Origin: Azospirillum brasilense
GTDB lineage: Bacteria > Pseudomonadota > Alphaproteobacteria > Azospirillales > Azospirillaceae
Reading direction: 5' to 3'
Assembly (NCBI RefSeq): GCF_022023855.1
Contig: NZ_CP059453.1
Coordinates: forward strand, 312,001 to 376,000
Length of the DNA stretch: 64,000 bases
This document shows positions 50,997 to 58,870 of this stretch, piece after piece. The notes under the pieces are model-generated. The model searched no databases. It worked only from the letters and a program-made list of their open reading frames with translations, and had not been told where the DNA came from. A program made the translations under genes and the position numbers. Each line of letters opens with the position of its first letter. The first letter of the stretch is position 1.

Positions 50997-51926
50997 TTAT
51001 ATAGGCGTTACCCTGTTGGAATAATGAAGGGTCTGCCAAGCCTTCGCTCCACCTCTTCGGCGCGATCCACAGTCATTGGCATACTTGGCTTCTCGGACTG
51101 AACTTTTCGTACGCGTCTTCTTACTGAAAGATACGAGTTCATGTCCTTGACATACCGTGGTATGAGGATCGTTGGCCGACCGATCCCTTATCAAGAGCTT
51201 GGAAACGACCAGTCTCATCTGAGACCGAGGCTGCGCGGAAGCCAGGACCACTTGCGCATCGTGCGGCATGACGGAGACCGGAGTGGAAACCGGAGGCGTC
51301 GTTACCGTCGGCGTCGCCGGGGCGACGGGAGGAGCGGCCAGGGCGGCGGCCTGCTGACGGCGGGCGGTTTCCGCCTCCTTCTCCTTCTGATGGCGGCGAT
51401 GGGCAATCTCGCGGGCACGGAGTTGCTGTTCCTGGCGCAGGGCCATGGCCAGCCGGCGCAGGGCCGCCATCCCACCAGTCACCGATGCCTGACCGGCGGC
51501 GGCCCGGAAATCGCCAACCGTGGGGAAGCGCCGGTAACCGGAGCGGAAAGAGGACCAGACGCCGCGGAAACCGGCGATCCATTCCTCGGCGGGCCAGCCG
51601 GCCATCTCGAGAATTTCGGCCTCCAGCACATCGGCGTCCGGAAGCTCCAGGCCGAAGCGCGCCGCCAGCTTCTCGATGCCGGTCAGCACATTCTCCACAC
51701 CGATGGCCGGGCAAACGGTTTCAAGGGCGGCTTCCACCCGCTCGGCCAGCGTCCCGATCTCCTCCGGCGTGCGATCCGCGATCTCGAAGCGCAGGTCGGC
51801 GCGCTCAAGCCGGGCGAGCGAGACGATCACGCAAGGCAGAGAGGACGCCGGCGTTGCGGGCAGCCACGCCATGTCCGGCGTCTGCGGGGCGGTGCCGACG
51901 GGAAGGCTCGGAAGGTTGGCGGTCAT
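50997..51926 (-). CDS. Hypothetical protein of the plasmid replication region
   Basis: A 309-residue frame starting MTANLPSLPVG. Residues about 30-215 look like a genuine helical protein (TPEEIGTLAERVEAALETVCPAI ... FRSGYRRFPTVGDFRAAAGQ ... RRHQKEKEAETARRQQ). The last ~80 residues read like unrelated low-complexity translation in a locally AT-richer segment, so the original C-terminus may have been lost. GGAG lies 9 bases before the ATG. It overlaps the end of the next gene upstream by 122 bp. The family was not recognised; a replication accessory role is inferred from position. Confidence 0.5.
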   Translation of the reverse strand: MTANLPSLPVGTAPQTPDMAWLPATPASSLPCVIVSLARLERADLRFEIADRTPEEIGTLAERVEAALETVCPAIGVENVLTGIEKLAARFGLELPDADVLEAEILEMAGWPAEEWIAGFRGVWSSFRSGYRRFPTVGDFRAAAGQASVTGGMAALRRLAMALRQEQQLRAREIAHRRHQKEKEAETARRQQAAALAAPPVAPATPTVTTPPVSTPVSVMPHDAQVVLASAQPRSQMRLVVSKLLIRDRSANDPHTTVCQGHELVSFSKKTRTKSSVREAKYANDCGSRRRGGAKAWQTLHYSNRVTPI

Positions 51927-52635
51927 TCTGGTCGCTCCGGTTGGAGGGGCGGCGGAAGGCGGTTGCAAAGGGGACGACGGTGCCTTCGGGCGTTTCGCCG
52001 ACTGGTGCCGCGGCGGGGGCGACCAACTCGCGGGCCACCCATTTGCGCCAGGCGCCAGACGGGTCGGCCGGGCTGTAGCCGTTGCGGGCGTTGGCTTTGC
52101 GGCACCAGGACACGAACTTTCGGGTCACCGTGGCCGGATGGACCTCCGGGCGGGTTTCCGCGGCCCAGGCCAGATCGGCGGCGTCCGGCTGCCAGTCTTC
52201 GGCAAGGGGGTTCCGGTTCTTGATGCCCGAAGGCCCAACCGATCCCCCCGCCTGGAAGGAGGAGGAGTTTTGAGAATCAGGATTCAGGGGATTCCCTGCC
52301 CTTAGGAGTCCGTCAGCCGGCTGACCGGTGGTGTCGACGGGCCGACCGGAAGAGTCGGTGTCCTGCGCGCCCACCAGGGCATAGACCATCCCGCGGAATC
52401 CGCGTTCGCGGCGGGCTTCCACCAGGGCCAGGTCCGGCGCCTGCAGCTTCGTCAGCACGGCGGACAGCCAGGGACGGCTCTTGCCGAGTTCGGCGGCCAG
52501 CTCGTCCTGGACCAGACCGGCGCAGACACCGGCGGCGTCCGCCCGCGCGTAGAGGCCGGAGAGCACAGCGATCTCCGCGGCTCCCACGCCGGGCGCAGCG
52601 ATCCATCGCCGGTACAAGGTCGTGTACGGGGTCAT
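51805..52635 (-). CDS. Helix-turn-helix protein near the plasmid origin
   Basis: A 276-residue protein. The N-terminal part is a winged-helix type domain similar to replication-organiser/phage replication proteins (TLYRRWIAAPGVGAAEIAVLSGLYARAD ... LVQDELAAELGKSRPWLSAVLTKLQ). The middle has a second region with WRKWVARELV (about 195-215). The final ~50 residues overlap the following gene in another frame and look non-conserved. It is divergent from repA, with the origin between them. A role in replication or copy control is likely from context only. Confidence 0.55.
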   Translation of the reverse strand: MTPYTTLYRRWIAAPGVGAAEIAVLSGLYARADAAGVCAGLVQDELAAELGKSRPWLSAVLTKLQAPDLALVEARRERGFRGMVYALVGAQDTDSSGRPVDTTGQPADGLLRAGNPLNPDSQNSSSFQAGGSVGPSGIKNRNPLAEDWQPDAADLAWAAETRPEVHPATVTRKFVSWCRKANARNGYSPADPSGAWRKWVARELVAPAAAPVGETPEGTVVPFATAFRRPSNRSDQNDRQPSEPSRRHRPADAGHGVAARNAGVLSALRDRLARPA

Positions 52636-52690
52636 TGTCTTCCCATGATCCAGCGCTTCAATCCCGGCGGAAGACAAAGCGGGAGCGTCA

Positions 52691-52709
52691 GTGGAATCCG
52701 CGATTCCAC
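52691..52709. promoter_or_regulatory. Perfect palindrome at the edge of the origin
   Basis: GTGGAATC-CGC-GATTCCAC. The left half with its flank (GTCAGTGGAATC) recurs at 53073-53084, and a relative (GTCAGGGAATC) occurs near 53379. It is a candidate operator of the divergent helix-turn-helix gene, whose start is 56 bp away. Confidence 0.5.
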
Positions 52710-53126
52710 TTGGTTTTCCGGACCTACCCTGGCATCATGAAGTCGCCAAACCGCTGATGCGGGGTCCGGTTCTCCCGGTCTTCCATCGGTTTTCGACACT
52801 TCGGTGTGCACGAGGGCACAGGTCGCCAAACCTGTGCCCTTTGTGTTTCCGGAGGTCGTGTCCTCCGTTACGTCATCGTCGCCTCCTTCGGCGTGTCGCG
52901 GCTGTTCGAAGCCGCCAGCTGAAAATCCTGGCCCAAAATACTGGTCCAAAAGCTATCGGTTCGGGCTTTGGTGAGCCCGTTACGCAAGATGTTGTCGTGG
53001 CCCCAACAGGCTGTCCACGATTCAAATGCGTGCGTCGGAATCGCTCCGGTTGCGCCGATGCGGGGACGTGGAGTCAGTGGAATCAAGGCTTTGAGCCCCC
53101 TGGAGCGGTGGCGGACCACGTCTGGG

Positions 53127-53573
53127 TGTCGCCGTTCTGCCGAGAAACCGGGTGGAAAACGTCGCCGTTCTGCCGAAAGATTCCAGCGCACGGCGCGTCG
53201 CGCCAGGACGTCGGAGTCCGCCCGATGTCGCCGTTCTGCCGAATAATCTGGGCTGTGGCCCCTCGGTGACTCCGGGAATCGGCCGAGAATCGGACTCCGA
53301 CTCGCGCAACCGAGTGTCGCCGTTCTGCCAATGTGCTCCCCCCGCGGCGGCCTCCGGACCCCGAGGAGTCCGGAAAGAGTCAGGGAATCCAAGCCTTTCA
53401 ACGCTGTTTTGTGGCTTGTCGGGAGTCCGGACCGTCAGAACGCGGACGCTTTCGGCAGGGAAACCCTCCGGCGGGGCACAGCGTCCGGGGAAACTGGCAG
53501 AACGGCGACATTCGTCCGCACGGTCACAGCGTCGTTTCCGGCCGGTGAGGAATCTTTCGGCAGAATGGCGACG
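53127..53573. repeat. RepA iterons (six copies, two orientations)
   Basis: TGTCGCCGTTCTGCCGA occurs on the plus strand at 53127-53143, 53160-53176, 53226-53242 and 53315-53331 (last copy ends CCAA). Inverted copies are at 53494-53510 and 53557-53573. Start-to-start distances of 33, 66 and 89 bp keep the first copies near the same helix face. Direct iterons are typical RepA loading sites; inverted copies next to the repA start are typical autoregulatory operators. Confidence 0.8.
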
Positions 53574-53657
53574 TTGGCGCCTGCGCTATGGAACATGCGG
53601 GGCGTATCGGGAATCAATACCGTAACCGCCAGCGGCGGGGCCGGGGAGATTGGGTGC

Positions 53658-54620
53658 ATGGACGACCACAAGACCGACCAGGAAAACGCCGAACTGCTGG
53701 ACCGTCCGGTCCAGCTGGCGCTGCGGCTGGATTCGCCGCTGCGCGGCGACGTGAACAACGACCGGGCCCTGATGGCCTATTCGCTGTTCGGCCTGTCGAA
53801 GGACAAGGTGGAAAGCCTTCCCACCTACGACGACGGCAAGGTGAAGATCGAGGTGCGCGCCCCGCGCGACGTCGGCGTCGCGACGATCTGGGACAAGTCG
53901 GTGCTGATCTACGCCGTCTCGCTGCTGCGCGAGAAGATGGCGGAGGGCAAGATGGGGCCGGAGGTGGGGAAGCTGCACTTCACCACCAGCGACCTCCAGC
54001 GCATCGTCGGGAAGACCGCCGGGGGCAGCGCCTACGACAAGATCGAAGGGGCGCTGGAGCGGCTCCAGGGCACCCAGATCAAGACCAACCTGGAGGCCGG
54101 TGGCGAAGGCGAAAGCGGCGCCTTCTCCTGGATCTCCGACTACAAGCTGCTGTACCGCCGCGGCAAGAAGGACGGCGAGCGGCAGGTGCGCGGCCTGACG
54201 CTGGTTCTGTCGAACTGGGTGGTGCGCGCGGCGCTGGGCAACAACCTGCTGACATATTCGGAAGACTACTTCGCGCTGAAGCCCATCGAGAAGCGGCTCT
54301 ACGAGATCGCCCGCGCCCATCTGGGCCACGGCAACGCCTTCTGGATGGCGCTGGAGCCGCTGCGCAAGCGGGTCGGCTCCGACAACGACCTGCGCAAGTT
54401 CAAGAACGCGCTCGGCCCCGTGCTCCAGGCCGACCGCATTCCCGGCTACGGCGTGCGCATCGTCGAAGCCTCGGAGTACAAGGAGTTGATGACGGCGCGC
54501 GGCGCCTCCATCGCCCGCGTGCTGAACGCCGACCTGCCGGTCATCTTCTGGCGCAAGGACGCCGGCGAGCCGGAGAGCTGGATCGACATTCCCAGGGTCG
54601 AGTTCGACGAGGTGGTCTGA
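53658..54620 (+). CDS. repA: RepA-type plasmid replication initiator
   Basis: A 320-residue initiator of the RepA/TrfA-like winged-helix class: VQLALRLDSPLRGDVNNDRALMAYSLFGLSKDK, then EVRAPRDVGVATIWDKSVLIYAVSLLREKM, a DNA-binding core with LQGTQIKTNL and LSNWVVRAALGN, and YEIARAHLGH. It binds iterons and opens the origin. The ATG follows GGGGAG and removes 109 upstream codons that overlap the iterons. Six iterons lie 85-530 bp upstream. parA-parB are about 6 kb further on, so the maintenance module is split by unrelated genes. Confidence 0.92.
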   Translation: MDDHKTDQENAELLDRPVQLALRLDSPLRGDVNNDRALMAYSLFGLSKDKVESLPTYDDGKVKIEVRAPRDVGVATIWDKSVLIYAVSLLREKMAEGKMGPEVGKLHFTTSDLQRIVGKTAGGSAYDKIEGALERLQGTQIKTNLEAGGEGESGAFSWISDYKLLYRRGKKDGERQVRGLTLVLSNWVVRAALGNNLLTYSEDYFALKPIEKRLYEIARAHLGHGNAFWMALEPLRKRVGSDNDLRKFKNALGPVLQADRIPGYGVRIVEASEYKELMTARGASIARVLNADLPVIFWRKDAGEPESWIDIPRVEFDEVV

Positions 54621-54635
54621 TTCCCCTCCCCTCGC

Positions 54636-55517
54636 CTATTCCGCCAGCAGAAGATCGCGGAAGGTCCGGGCGGCGTGGCTCAACCCGCGCTCGCGGTGGC
54701 GGAGCAAGCGGAAGGGCCGTTCGGGCAGCGGGAAGGGCACGCGGTGCAGGTGCCCGGCCGCCAGCGCGCCGCGCGCCACCAGATCCGACAGGGCGGTGGC
54801 CCCCGCCCCGGCCATGACCGCCGACAGCACCGCCTCGTTCGAGGGCAGCTCCAACGCCACCGGCAAAGCCTCCGGCGCCCTCCCCTGCCCGCGCAGCGCC
54901 TCCTCGAACTCGGAGCGGGTGCCCGACCCGGCCTCGCGCAGGACCCAGGGGGAGCGGTGCAGCTCCTCCATCGGCAGGTCGCTCCGCCTGCGCCAAGGAT
55001 GACCGTCCCCCACCAGCAGCAGCAAACGGTCGCCGGGCAGAAGGTCCTGGTCGAGCAACGGGTCCGCCACCTCCCCCTCCACCAACCCCAGATCGGCGGC
55101 GCCGTCCAGCACGGCCTTGGCGACCTGGGCGGTGTTGGCGGCCTTCACCGAGACGTCGACGTCCGGATAGCGCTGGTGGAAGGCCACGAGCCGTTCGGGC
55201 AGCCAATAACCGGTGATGGTCTGGCTGGCGTGGACGGCGATGCGCCCGCGCTTCAACGCCGATAGGTCGGCCAGCATGCGCTCCGCCGCTTCGGCGCGGG
55301 CGAGCACCGCGACGGCCTCCCCCAGGAACAGGCGTCCGGCCTCCGTCAGCTCGATGCGGCGGCCCACCCGGTCGAACAGGCGGACGGCGTGCCGGGCCTC
55401 CAGGCTGGAGACGGCGGCGCTGACCGCGGACTGCGTCAGATTCAGGGCGGCGGCGGCCCGCGTCACATGCTGCTGCGTGGCGACCGCCACGAAGATGCGG
55501 AGCTGTTCGAGAGTCAT
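54636..55517 (-). CDS. LysR-family regulator (YeiE-like)
   Basis: A 293-residue LysR regulator (helix-turn-helix in residues 1-60, TQQHVTRAAAALNLTQSAVSAAVSSLE). It has a periplasmic-binding-protein-like effector domain (HASQTITGYWLPERLVAFHQRYP ... LREAGSGTRSEFEEAL). This CysB/CbbR-like subclass with a SGTR motif often controls a divergent YeiH-family gene, as here. A perfect palindrome with a T-N11-A core lies between the two starts. Confidence 0.88.
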   Translation of the reverse strand: MTLEQLRIFVAVATQQHVTRAAAALNLTQSAVSAAVSSLEARHAVRLFDRVGRRIELTEAGRLFLGEAVAVLARAEAAERMLADLSALKRGRIAVHASQTITGYWLPERLVAFHQRYPDVDVSVKAANTAQVAKAVLDGAADLGLVEGEVADPLLDQDLLPGDRLLLLVGDGHPWRRRSDLPMEELHRSPWVLREAGSGTRSEFEEALRGQGRAPEALPVALELPSNEAVLSAVMAGAGATALSDLVARGALAAGHLHRVPFPLPERPFRLLRHRERGLSHAARTFRDLLLAE

Positions 55518-55538
55518 CCGGTCCCCTGCCCGTTCAAA

Positions 55539-55557
55539 CGTTCGATTTTATCGAACG
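55539..55557. promoter_or_regulatory. LysR-type operator between regulator and yeiH
   Basis: CGTTCGAT-TTT-ATCGAACG is a perfect 8+3+8 palindrome containing a T-N11-A LysR core. It lies 22 bp from the LysR start and about 75 bp from the exporter start. Confidence 0.65.
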
Positions 55558-55631
55558 ATTCATCTACTATAATCCGTTGGAACAAACGGTCCAGAGGAGG
55601 CAGCTTCCCGGCATCGGAATTCGAGGACGCC

Positions 55632-56678
55632 ATGCCGAACGATCTTCTTCCATCGCCCTGCCGGACCCTTGGTGCCCTGCTGCCGGGAATTCTGCTCTGC
55701 TCCGGCGTGAGCGGCGTGGCGCTGGCCCTGCAAAGCCTGGAGGTGCGGGTTTTCGGGCAGGCTTGGCTGGAGGCGCTGGTCCTGGCGATCCTGATCGGGG
55801 TGGCCCTGCGCAGCGTCTGGGCGCCGGGGCAGCGCTGGAAGGCGGGGACGGATTTCAGCGCCAAGACGTTGCTGGAGGTCGCGGTGCTGCTGCTGGGCGC
55901 CTCCATCGATCCGGAGACGATCTTGGCGGCCGGGCCGGGGCTGGTGGCGGGGATCGCCGGGGTGGTCGCCCTGGCCCTGGCGGTCAGCTACGGCATCGGG
56001 CGCCTGCTGGGATTGCCGCCGCGCATGGCGGTGCTGGTCGCCTGCGGCAACTCGATCTGCGGCAACTCGGCCATCGCGGCGACGGCGCCGGTGATCGGGG
56101 CGCACGGCGACGACGTGGCCGCGGCCATCGCCTTCACGGCGGTGCTGGGTGTTCTGGTGGTGTTGGGTCTGCCGCTGCTGGTGCCGCTGCTCGGACTCAC
56201 CCCCATGCAGTACGGCGTGTTCGCCGGGCTGACCGTTTACGCGGTGCCGCAGATCCTGGCGGCGACGGCGCCGGTCGGTGCGCTGAGCGTCCAGGTCGGG
56301 ACTCTGGTGAAGCTGCTGCGCGTGCTGATGCTCGGCCCGGTGGTGGTGGCGTTGGCCTTGATGGCAAAGCCGGAGGGGAGCGCGCCGGAGCACGGCAAAA
56401 CCCGCGTGCCGCTGCGCCGGCTGGTGCCTTGGTTCATCCTCGGCTTCCTGGCGCTGGCCGGGCTGCGGGCGGCGGGGCTGATCCCGGAGGCCGCCCTGAC
56501 GGCCAGCCAGACCGCGGCGGGCATCCTGACGGTGCTGTCGATGGCCGCGCTGGGGCTCGGGGTGGATATGCGGATGCTGTCGCGGGCAGGTCTGCGCGTT
56601 ACTGCGGCGGTGGTGCTGTCGCTGGCGGCGCTCGGCGCCATCGGGCTGGGGCTGATCCGGCTGTTGGGAATCATGTGA
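55632..56678 (+). CDS. YeiH-family putative sulfate exporter
   Basis: A 348-residue membrane protein with about ten spans and the UPF0324/YeiH signature VACGNSICGNSAIAATAPVIGA, plus GVFAGLTVYAVPQILAATAPVG and a C-terminal ALGLGVDMRMLSRAG. The family is proposed to export sulfate or related anions. With xsc nearby (sulfite-releasing) a link to sulfur oxyanion handling is possible but unproven. GAGGA precedes the ATG; the longer reading crosses the LysR promoter. Stop codons of this gene and the Ada-domain gene overlap head-on by 8 bp. Confidence 0.88.
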   Translation: MPNDLLPSPCRTLGALLPGILLCSGVSGVALALQSLEVRVFGQAWLEALVLAILIGVALRSVWAPGQRWKAGTDFSAKTLLEVAVLLLGASIDPETILAAGPGLVAGIAGVVALALAVSYGIGRLLGLPPRMAVLVACGNSICGNSAIAATAPVIGAHGDDVAAAIAFTAVLGVLVVLGLPLLVPLLGLTPMQYGVFAGLTVYAVPQILAATAPVGALSVQVGTLVKLLRVLMLGPVVVALALMAKPEGSAPEHGKTRVPLRRLVPWFILGFLALAGLRAAGLIPEAALTASQTAAGILTVLSMAALGLGVDMRMLSRAGLRVTAAVVLSLAALGAIGLGLIRLLGIM

Positions 56679-56901
56679 GCGTGGATGGGGCAGCGGCAGG
56701 GCGGCAGCGCTTGCAGGGGTGGAAGCCCGCCGCCTCCGCAGCAGCGGCGTCGGGGTGGAAGGAGACGTTTTCCCGCTTGGCCCGACGCGATGGACAGGAC
56801 GGCCGGCAATAGACGCCGGTGGTGCGCACCGCGTAGACGAAGCGCCCCTCACCGTCCCGGTCCCGGCGCATCACGGCGCTCCACATCGCGTCCTCGTTCA
56901 T
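56671..56901 (-). CDS. Stand-alone Ada-type zinc-binding domain protein
   Basis: A 76-residue protein consisting only of the Ada N-terminal metal-binding domain: MWSAVMRRDRDGEGRFVYAVRTTGVYCRPSCPSR, then FHPDAAAAEAAGFHPCKRCRP. The four zinc Cys (CRPSC...CKRC) are intact, including the one that in Ada accepts methyl from DNA phosphotriesters. AraC, Ogt and AlkA parts of full-length Ada (about 350 residues) are absent. AGGA precedes the ATG. It may be a degenerate Ada or a small sensor of its own. Confidence 0.8.
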   Translation of the reverse strand: MNEDAMWSAVMRRDRDGEGRFVYAVRTTGVYCRPSCPSRRAKRENVSFHPDAAAAEAAGFHPCKRCRPAAAPSTLT

Positions 56902-56974
56902 GGTGTCCTCCCGATTCTGATGGCGGGATCGTCGCGGATGCCGCGACGGAGGGCCACCCGTTTCCTGCGCCACG

Positions 56975-57007
56975 CAAAAAGACGGCCGGCAGAGGTTCTG
57001 CCGGCCG
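56975..57007 (-). terminator. Rho-independent terminator of the repeat-protein gene
   Basis: CGGCCGGCAGA (56983-56993) pairs with TCTGCCGGCCG (56997-57007) with a 3-nt loop. On the minus strand it is followed by TCTTTTTGCG, a strong T-run, about 40 bp after the stop. Confidence 0.88.
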
Positions 57008-57045
57008 CGAGGTTCGGGGAGGGAGGGACGCGAAGCGGGGGAGCC

Positions 57046-57570
57046 TTACTTCTGGATGCCGGTGACCTGCTGCTGGGCCTTGTTGCCGATGCCGGCGGCG
57101 AGGTTGGAGACGGTGCCAAGGTTCTGATTGAACAGGGCGCCCGGCGCGCCGAACTGCATGGCCTTGACCTGCTGCTGGGCGGTGTTGCCGATGCCGACCG
57201 CGCTGTTGCTGACGTTGCCAGCGTTGCTGTTGAAGCCGCCCAGAGCGAAGGGCGTCTTCACCCCGCCGCCCATCCCGCCCGTCTGGACGCCGAAGACCTG
57301 CTGCTTGGCCTTGTTGCCGACGCCGGCGGCGAGGTTGGAGACGTTGCCCAGGTTGGAGGCGGTGCCGAAGGGCCCGGCCAGCCCGCCACCGGCCTGCACG
57401 CCGAAGACCTGCTGCTGCGCCTTGTTCTGGATGCCCGCGGCGGTGTTGGAGATGACGCCCAGGTTGCTGGTGCTGCCCATCGGGATGCCGCCGGTCATCA
57501 GGTCGCCGGCGAAGGCCGGGGCGGAGCACAGGACGGCGACGGCGGCGGCGATCAGGGTGGTGCGGCGCAT
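57046..57570 (-). CDS. Secreted protein with four curlin-like repeats
   Basis: A 174-residue precursor with a Sec signal (MRRTTLIAAAVAVLCSAPAFA-GDL). The mature part holds four imperfect repeats of the type NLGxVSNxAAGxGNKAQQQVxGxQ (for example SNLAAGIGNKAQQQVTG), separated by Gly-rich spacers. The spacing of G, N, A and Q (GxGNxAxxxQ) resembles curli subunit repeats, which form amyloid fibres. I do not recognise the exact family. AAGGAAA precedes the ATG; the 87-codon longer reading has no support. It is monocistronic with its own terminator. Confidence 0.65.
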   Translation of the reverse strand: MRRTTLIAAAVAVLCSAPAFAGDLMTGGIPMGSTSNLGVISNTAAGIQNKAQQQVFGVQAGGGLAGPFGTASNLGNVSNLAAGVGNKAKQQVFGVQTGGMGGGVKTPFALGGFNSNAGNVSNSAVGIGNTAQQQVKAMQFGAPGALFNQNLGTVSNLAAGIGNKAQQQVTGIQK

Positions 57571-57835
57571 GGTGTGGTTTCCTTCCGGTGTCTGGGGGAG
57601 TTGGCTTCTGGAGGATTTGACTGCCGGTTCCGTCTGCGTCGGGGCCCGGCCTGTTCGATGACCAGACAGTACGCCCCGCCGCCCATCCCCGCTGTGGCCT
57701 GCGCCACACTGTGAGACAGCTTTTCCGAAAGGCTCTTTCTTCCGCCCAAACCGTTGAGGCACGGGTGATTTCCTGTACGATCCCCCGACGCCTTTTCCGG
57801 CACCCGCCCCTGTTCCGTGCGGGGCCACCACAACG

Positions 57836-58504
57836 ATGCGAGACGGCGCAATGCTTCAGACACCCGACCGGCTGGACCCGGAGGTCGTGATCTTCGATTT
57901 CGACGGCGTCATCATCGACTCCGTGCCCACCAAGAACGGCGGCTTCGCCATCCTCTACGGCATCGACGATGCGGAGACGGAGGAGCGGATGCGCCAAACG
58001 ATCTGGCGCAACGGCGGCCTCAGCCGGTTCAAGATGCTGGCGATCCTGGAGCGCGAGATGTTCGGGCGCGATCCCGGCCCGGCGGAGATCGACGCTCTGG
58101 CCCGCCGCTACGCTGAGATCGTCGATCCGCGCGTTCCCGACTGCGCGCTGATCGGCGGCGCGGAGACGGTGCTGGACCGGCTGGACGGCACGCCCTGCCA
58201 CCTCGTCTCGGGCACGCCCCACGAGGTTCTGCTGGGCACTGTGCGCGCCAAGAGGCTGGAGCGGCATTTCCGCAGCATCACCGGCTCCCCCAACGTGAAG
58301 GCGGAGGTCTTTGCGCGCATCGTTGCGGAGGGTGGGCACGACCCGGCGCGGGCGCTCGCCATCGGCGATTCCCTGACCGAGCTGGAGGCCGCCCGCAAGG
58401 CCGGCATGGGCTTCGTGGGCGTGGTGTCGGAAGGGCTGCCGAACCCCTTCCCGCCCGACGTGACGGTGGTCGGCGACCTGCACGGGCTCGCCCAACGACT
58501 CTGA
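57836..58504 (+). CDS. HAD-superfamily phosphatase
   Basis: A 222-residue HAD hydrolase of phosphoglycolate-phosphatase-like class. Motif I is FDFDGVIIDS (nucleophile Asp in about residues 20-22), motif II HLVSGTPH, motif III with Lys in NVKAEVFARI, and motif IV AIGDSLTELEAARKAG. The substrate is unknown. A second ATG five codons in is equally possible. Neighbours give no pathway clue. Confidence 0.85.
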   Translation: MRDGAMLQTPDRLDPEVVIFDFDGVIIDSVPTKNGGFAILYGIDDAETEERMRQTIWRNGGLSRFKMLAILEREMFGRDPGPAEIDALARRYAEIVDPRVPDCALIGGAETVLDRLDGTPCHLVSGTPHEVLLGTVRAKRLERHFRSITGSPNVKAEVFARIVAEGGHDPARALAIGDSLTELEAARKAGMGFVGVVSEGLPNPFPPDVTVVGDLHGLAQRL

Positions 58505-58542
58505 GCGGCGGATTTGCGGTAAACGGTCGCATTGGGGTATTG

Positions 58543-58566
58543 TTTATGGGGCCAACAATCCATAAA
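58543..58566. promoter_or_regulatory. Nested inverted repeats before a small gene
   Basis: TTTATGG (58543-58549) and CCATAAA (58560-58566), with ATTGTT / AACAAT nested around the same centre, lie 35-60 bp before the small gene's start. Operator-like. Confidence 0.4.
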
Positions 58567-58601
58567 TGATTATGGCATCCTATGACGAAAGGGAGGTCCG
58601 T

Positions 58602-58799
58602 ATGCCCGTGCCGAAAGAGGCTGCCGAAGCCGCCCGTGACCGTTATCTGGCGATCCTCAGCGGGTACCCCGGTATGACCCGCGCCGAAGTCACGAAGCTG
58701 TCCGACGACTACGCCATCGCGGTCAATTTCGCGTCGGGCATCCCCGACGATCTTCCCAAGGATCTGGACGGCGTGCCGGTGATCGCACGCACCCAGTGA
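58602..58799 (+). CDS. Small hypothetical protein (65 aa)
   Basis: MPVPKEAAEAARDRYLAI, then LSGYPGMTRAEVTKLSDDYAIAVNFASGIPDDLPKDLDGVPVIARTQ. The ATG follows AGGGAGG at ideal spacing, so this start is preferred to one twelve codons earlier. No family was recognised. It is monocistronic with a nested inverted repeat upstream and a strong terminator downstream. Confidence 0.7.
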   Translation: MPVPKEAAEAARDRYLAILSGYPGMTRAEVTKLSDDYAIAVNFASGIPDDLPKDLDGVPVIARTQ

Positions 58800-58825
58800 C
58801 GCTTACCCGGTAACGCGCAAACGCG

Positions 58826-58858
58826 ACGCCCGGTCCACTGTCTGGACCGGGCGTTTCG
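58826..58858. terminator. Terminator between convergent genes
   Basis: ACGCCCGGTCCA (58826-58837) pairs with TGGACCGGGCGT (58843-58854) around CTGTC and is followed by TTCG. It serves the small gene and possibly the FemAB-like gene on the other strand. Confidence 0.75.
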
Positions 58859-58870
58859 CGTGTCCGGCGC

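Larger units (their letters stand above)
52636..53657. other. Candidate replication origin region (oriV)
   Basis: About 1 kb without a supportable gene, between the helix-turn-helix gene and repA. It holds six good copies of a 17-bp iteron, at least two further short repeat families (GGAGTCCG and GTCAGTGGAATC) and a perfect palindrome at 52691-52709. A long in-frame extension upstream of repA is an artefact of iterons in G+C-rich DNA. Confidence 0.7.

Noticed and set aside
51147..51164. TTGACA overlapping palindrome CATACC-GT-GGTATG
   Set aside because: No -10 element at proper spacing and no gene start follows on the plus strand; left unannotated.
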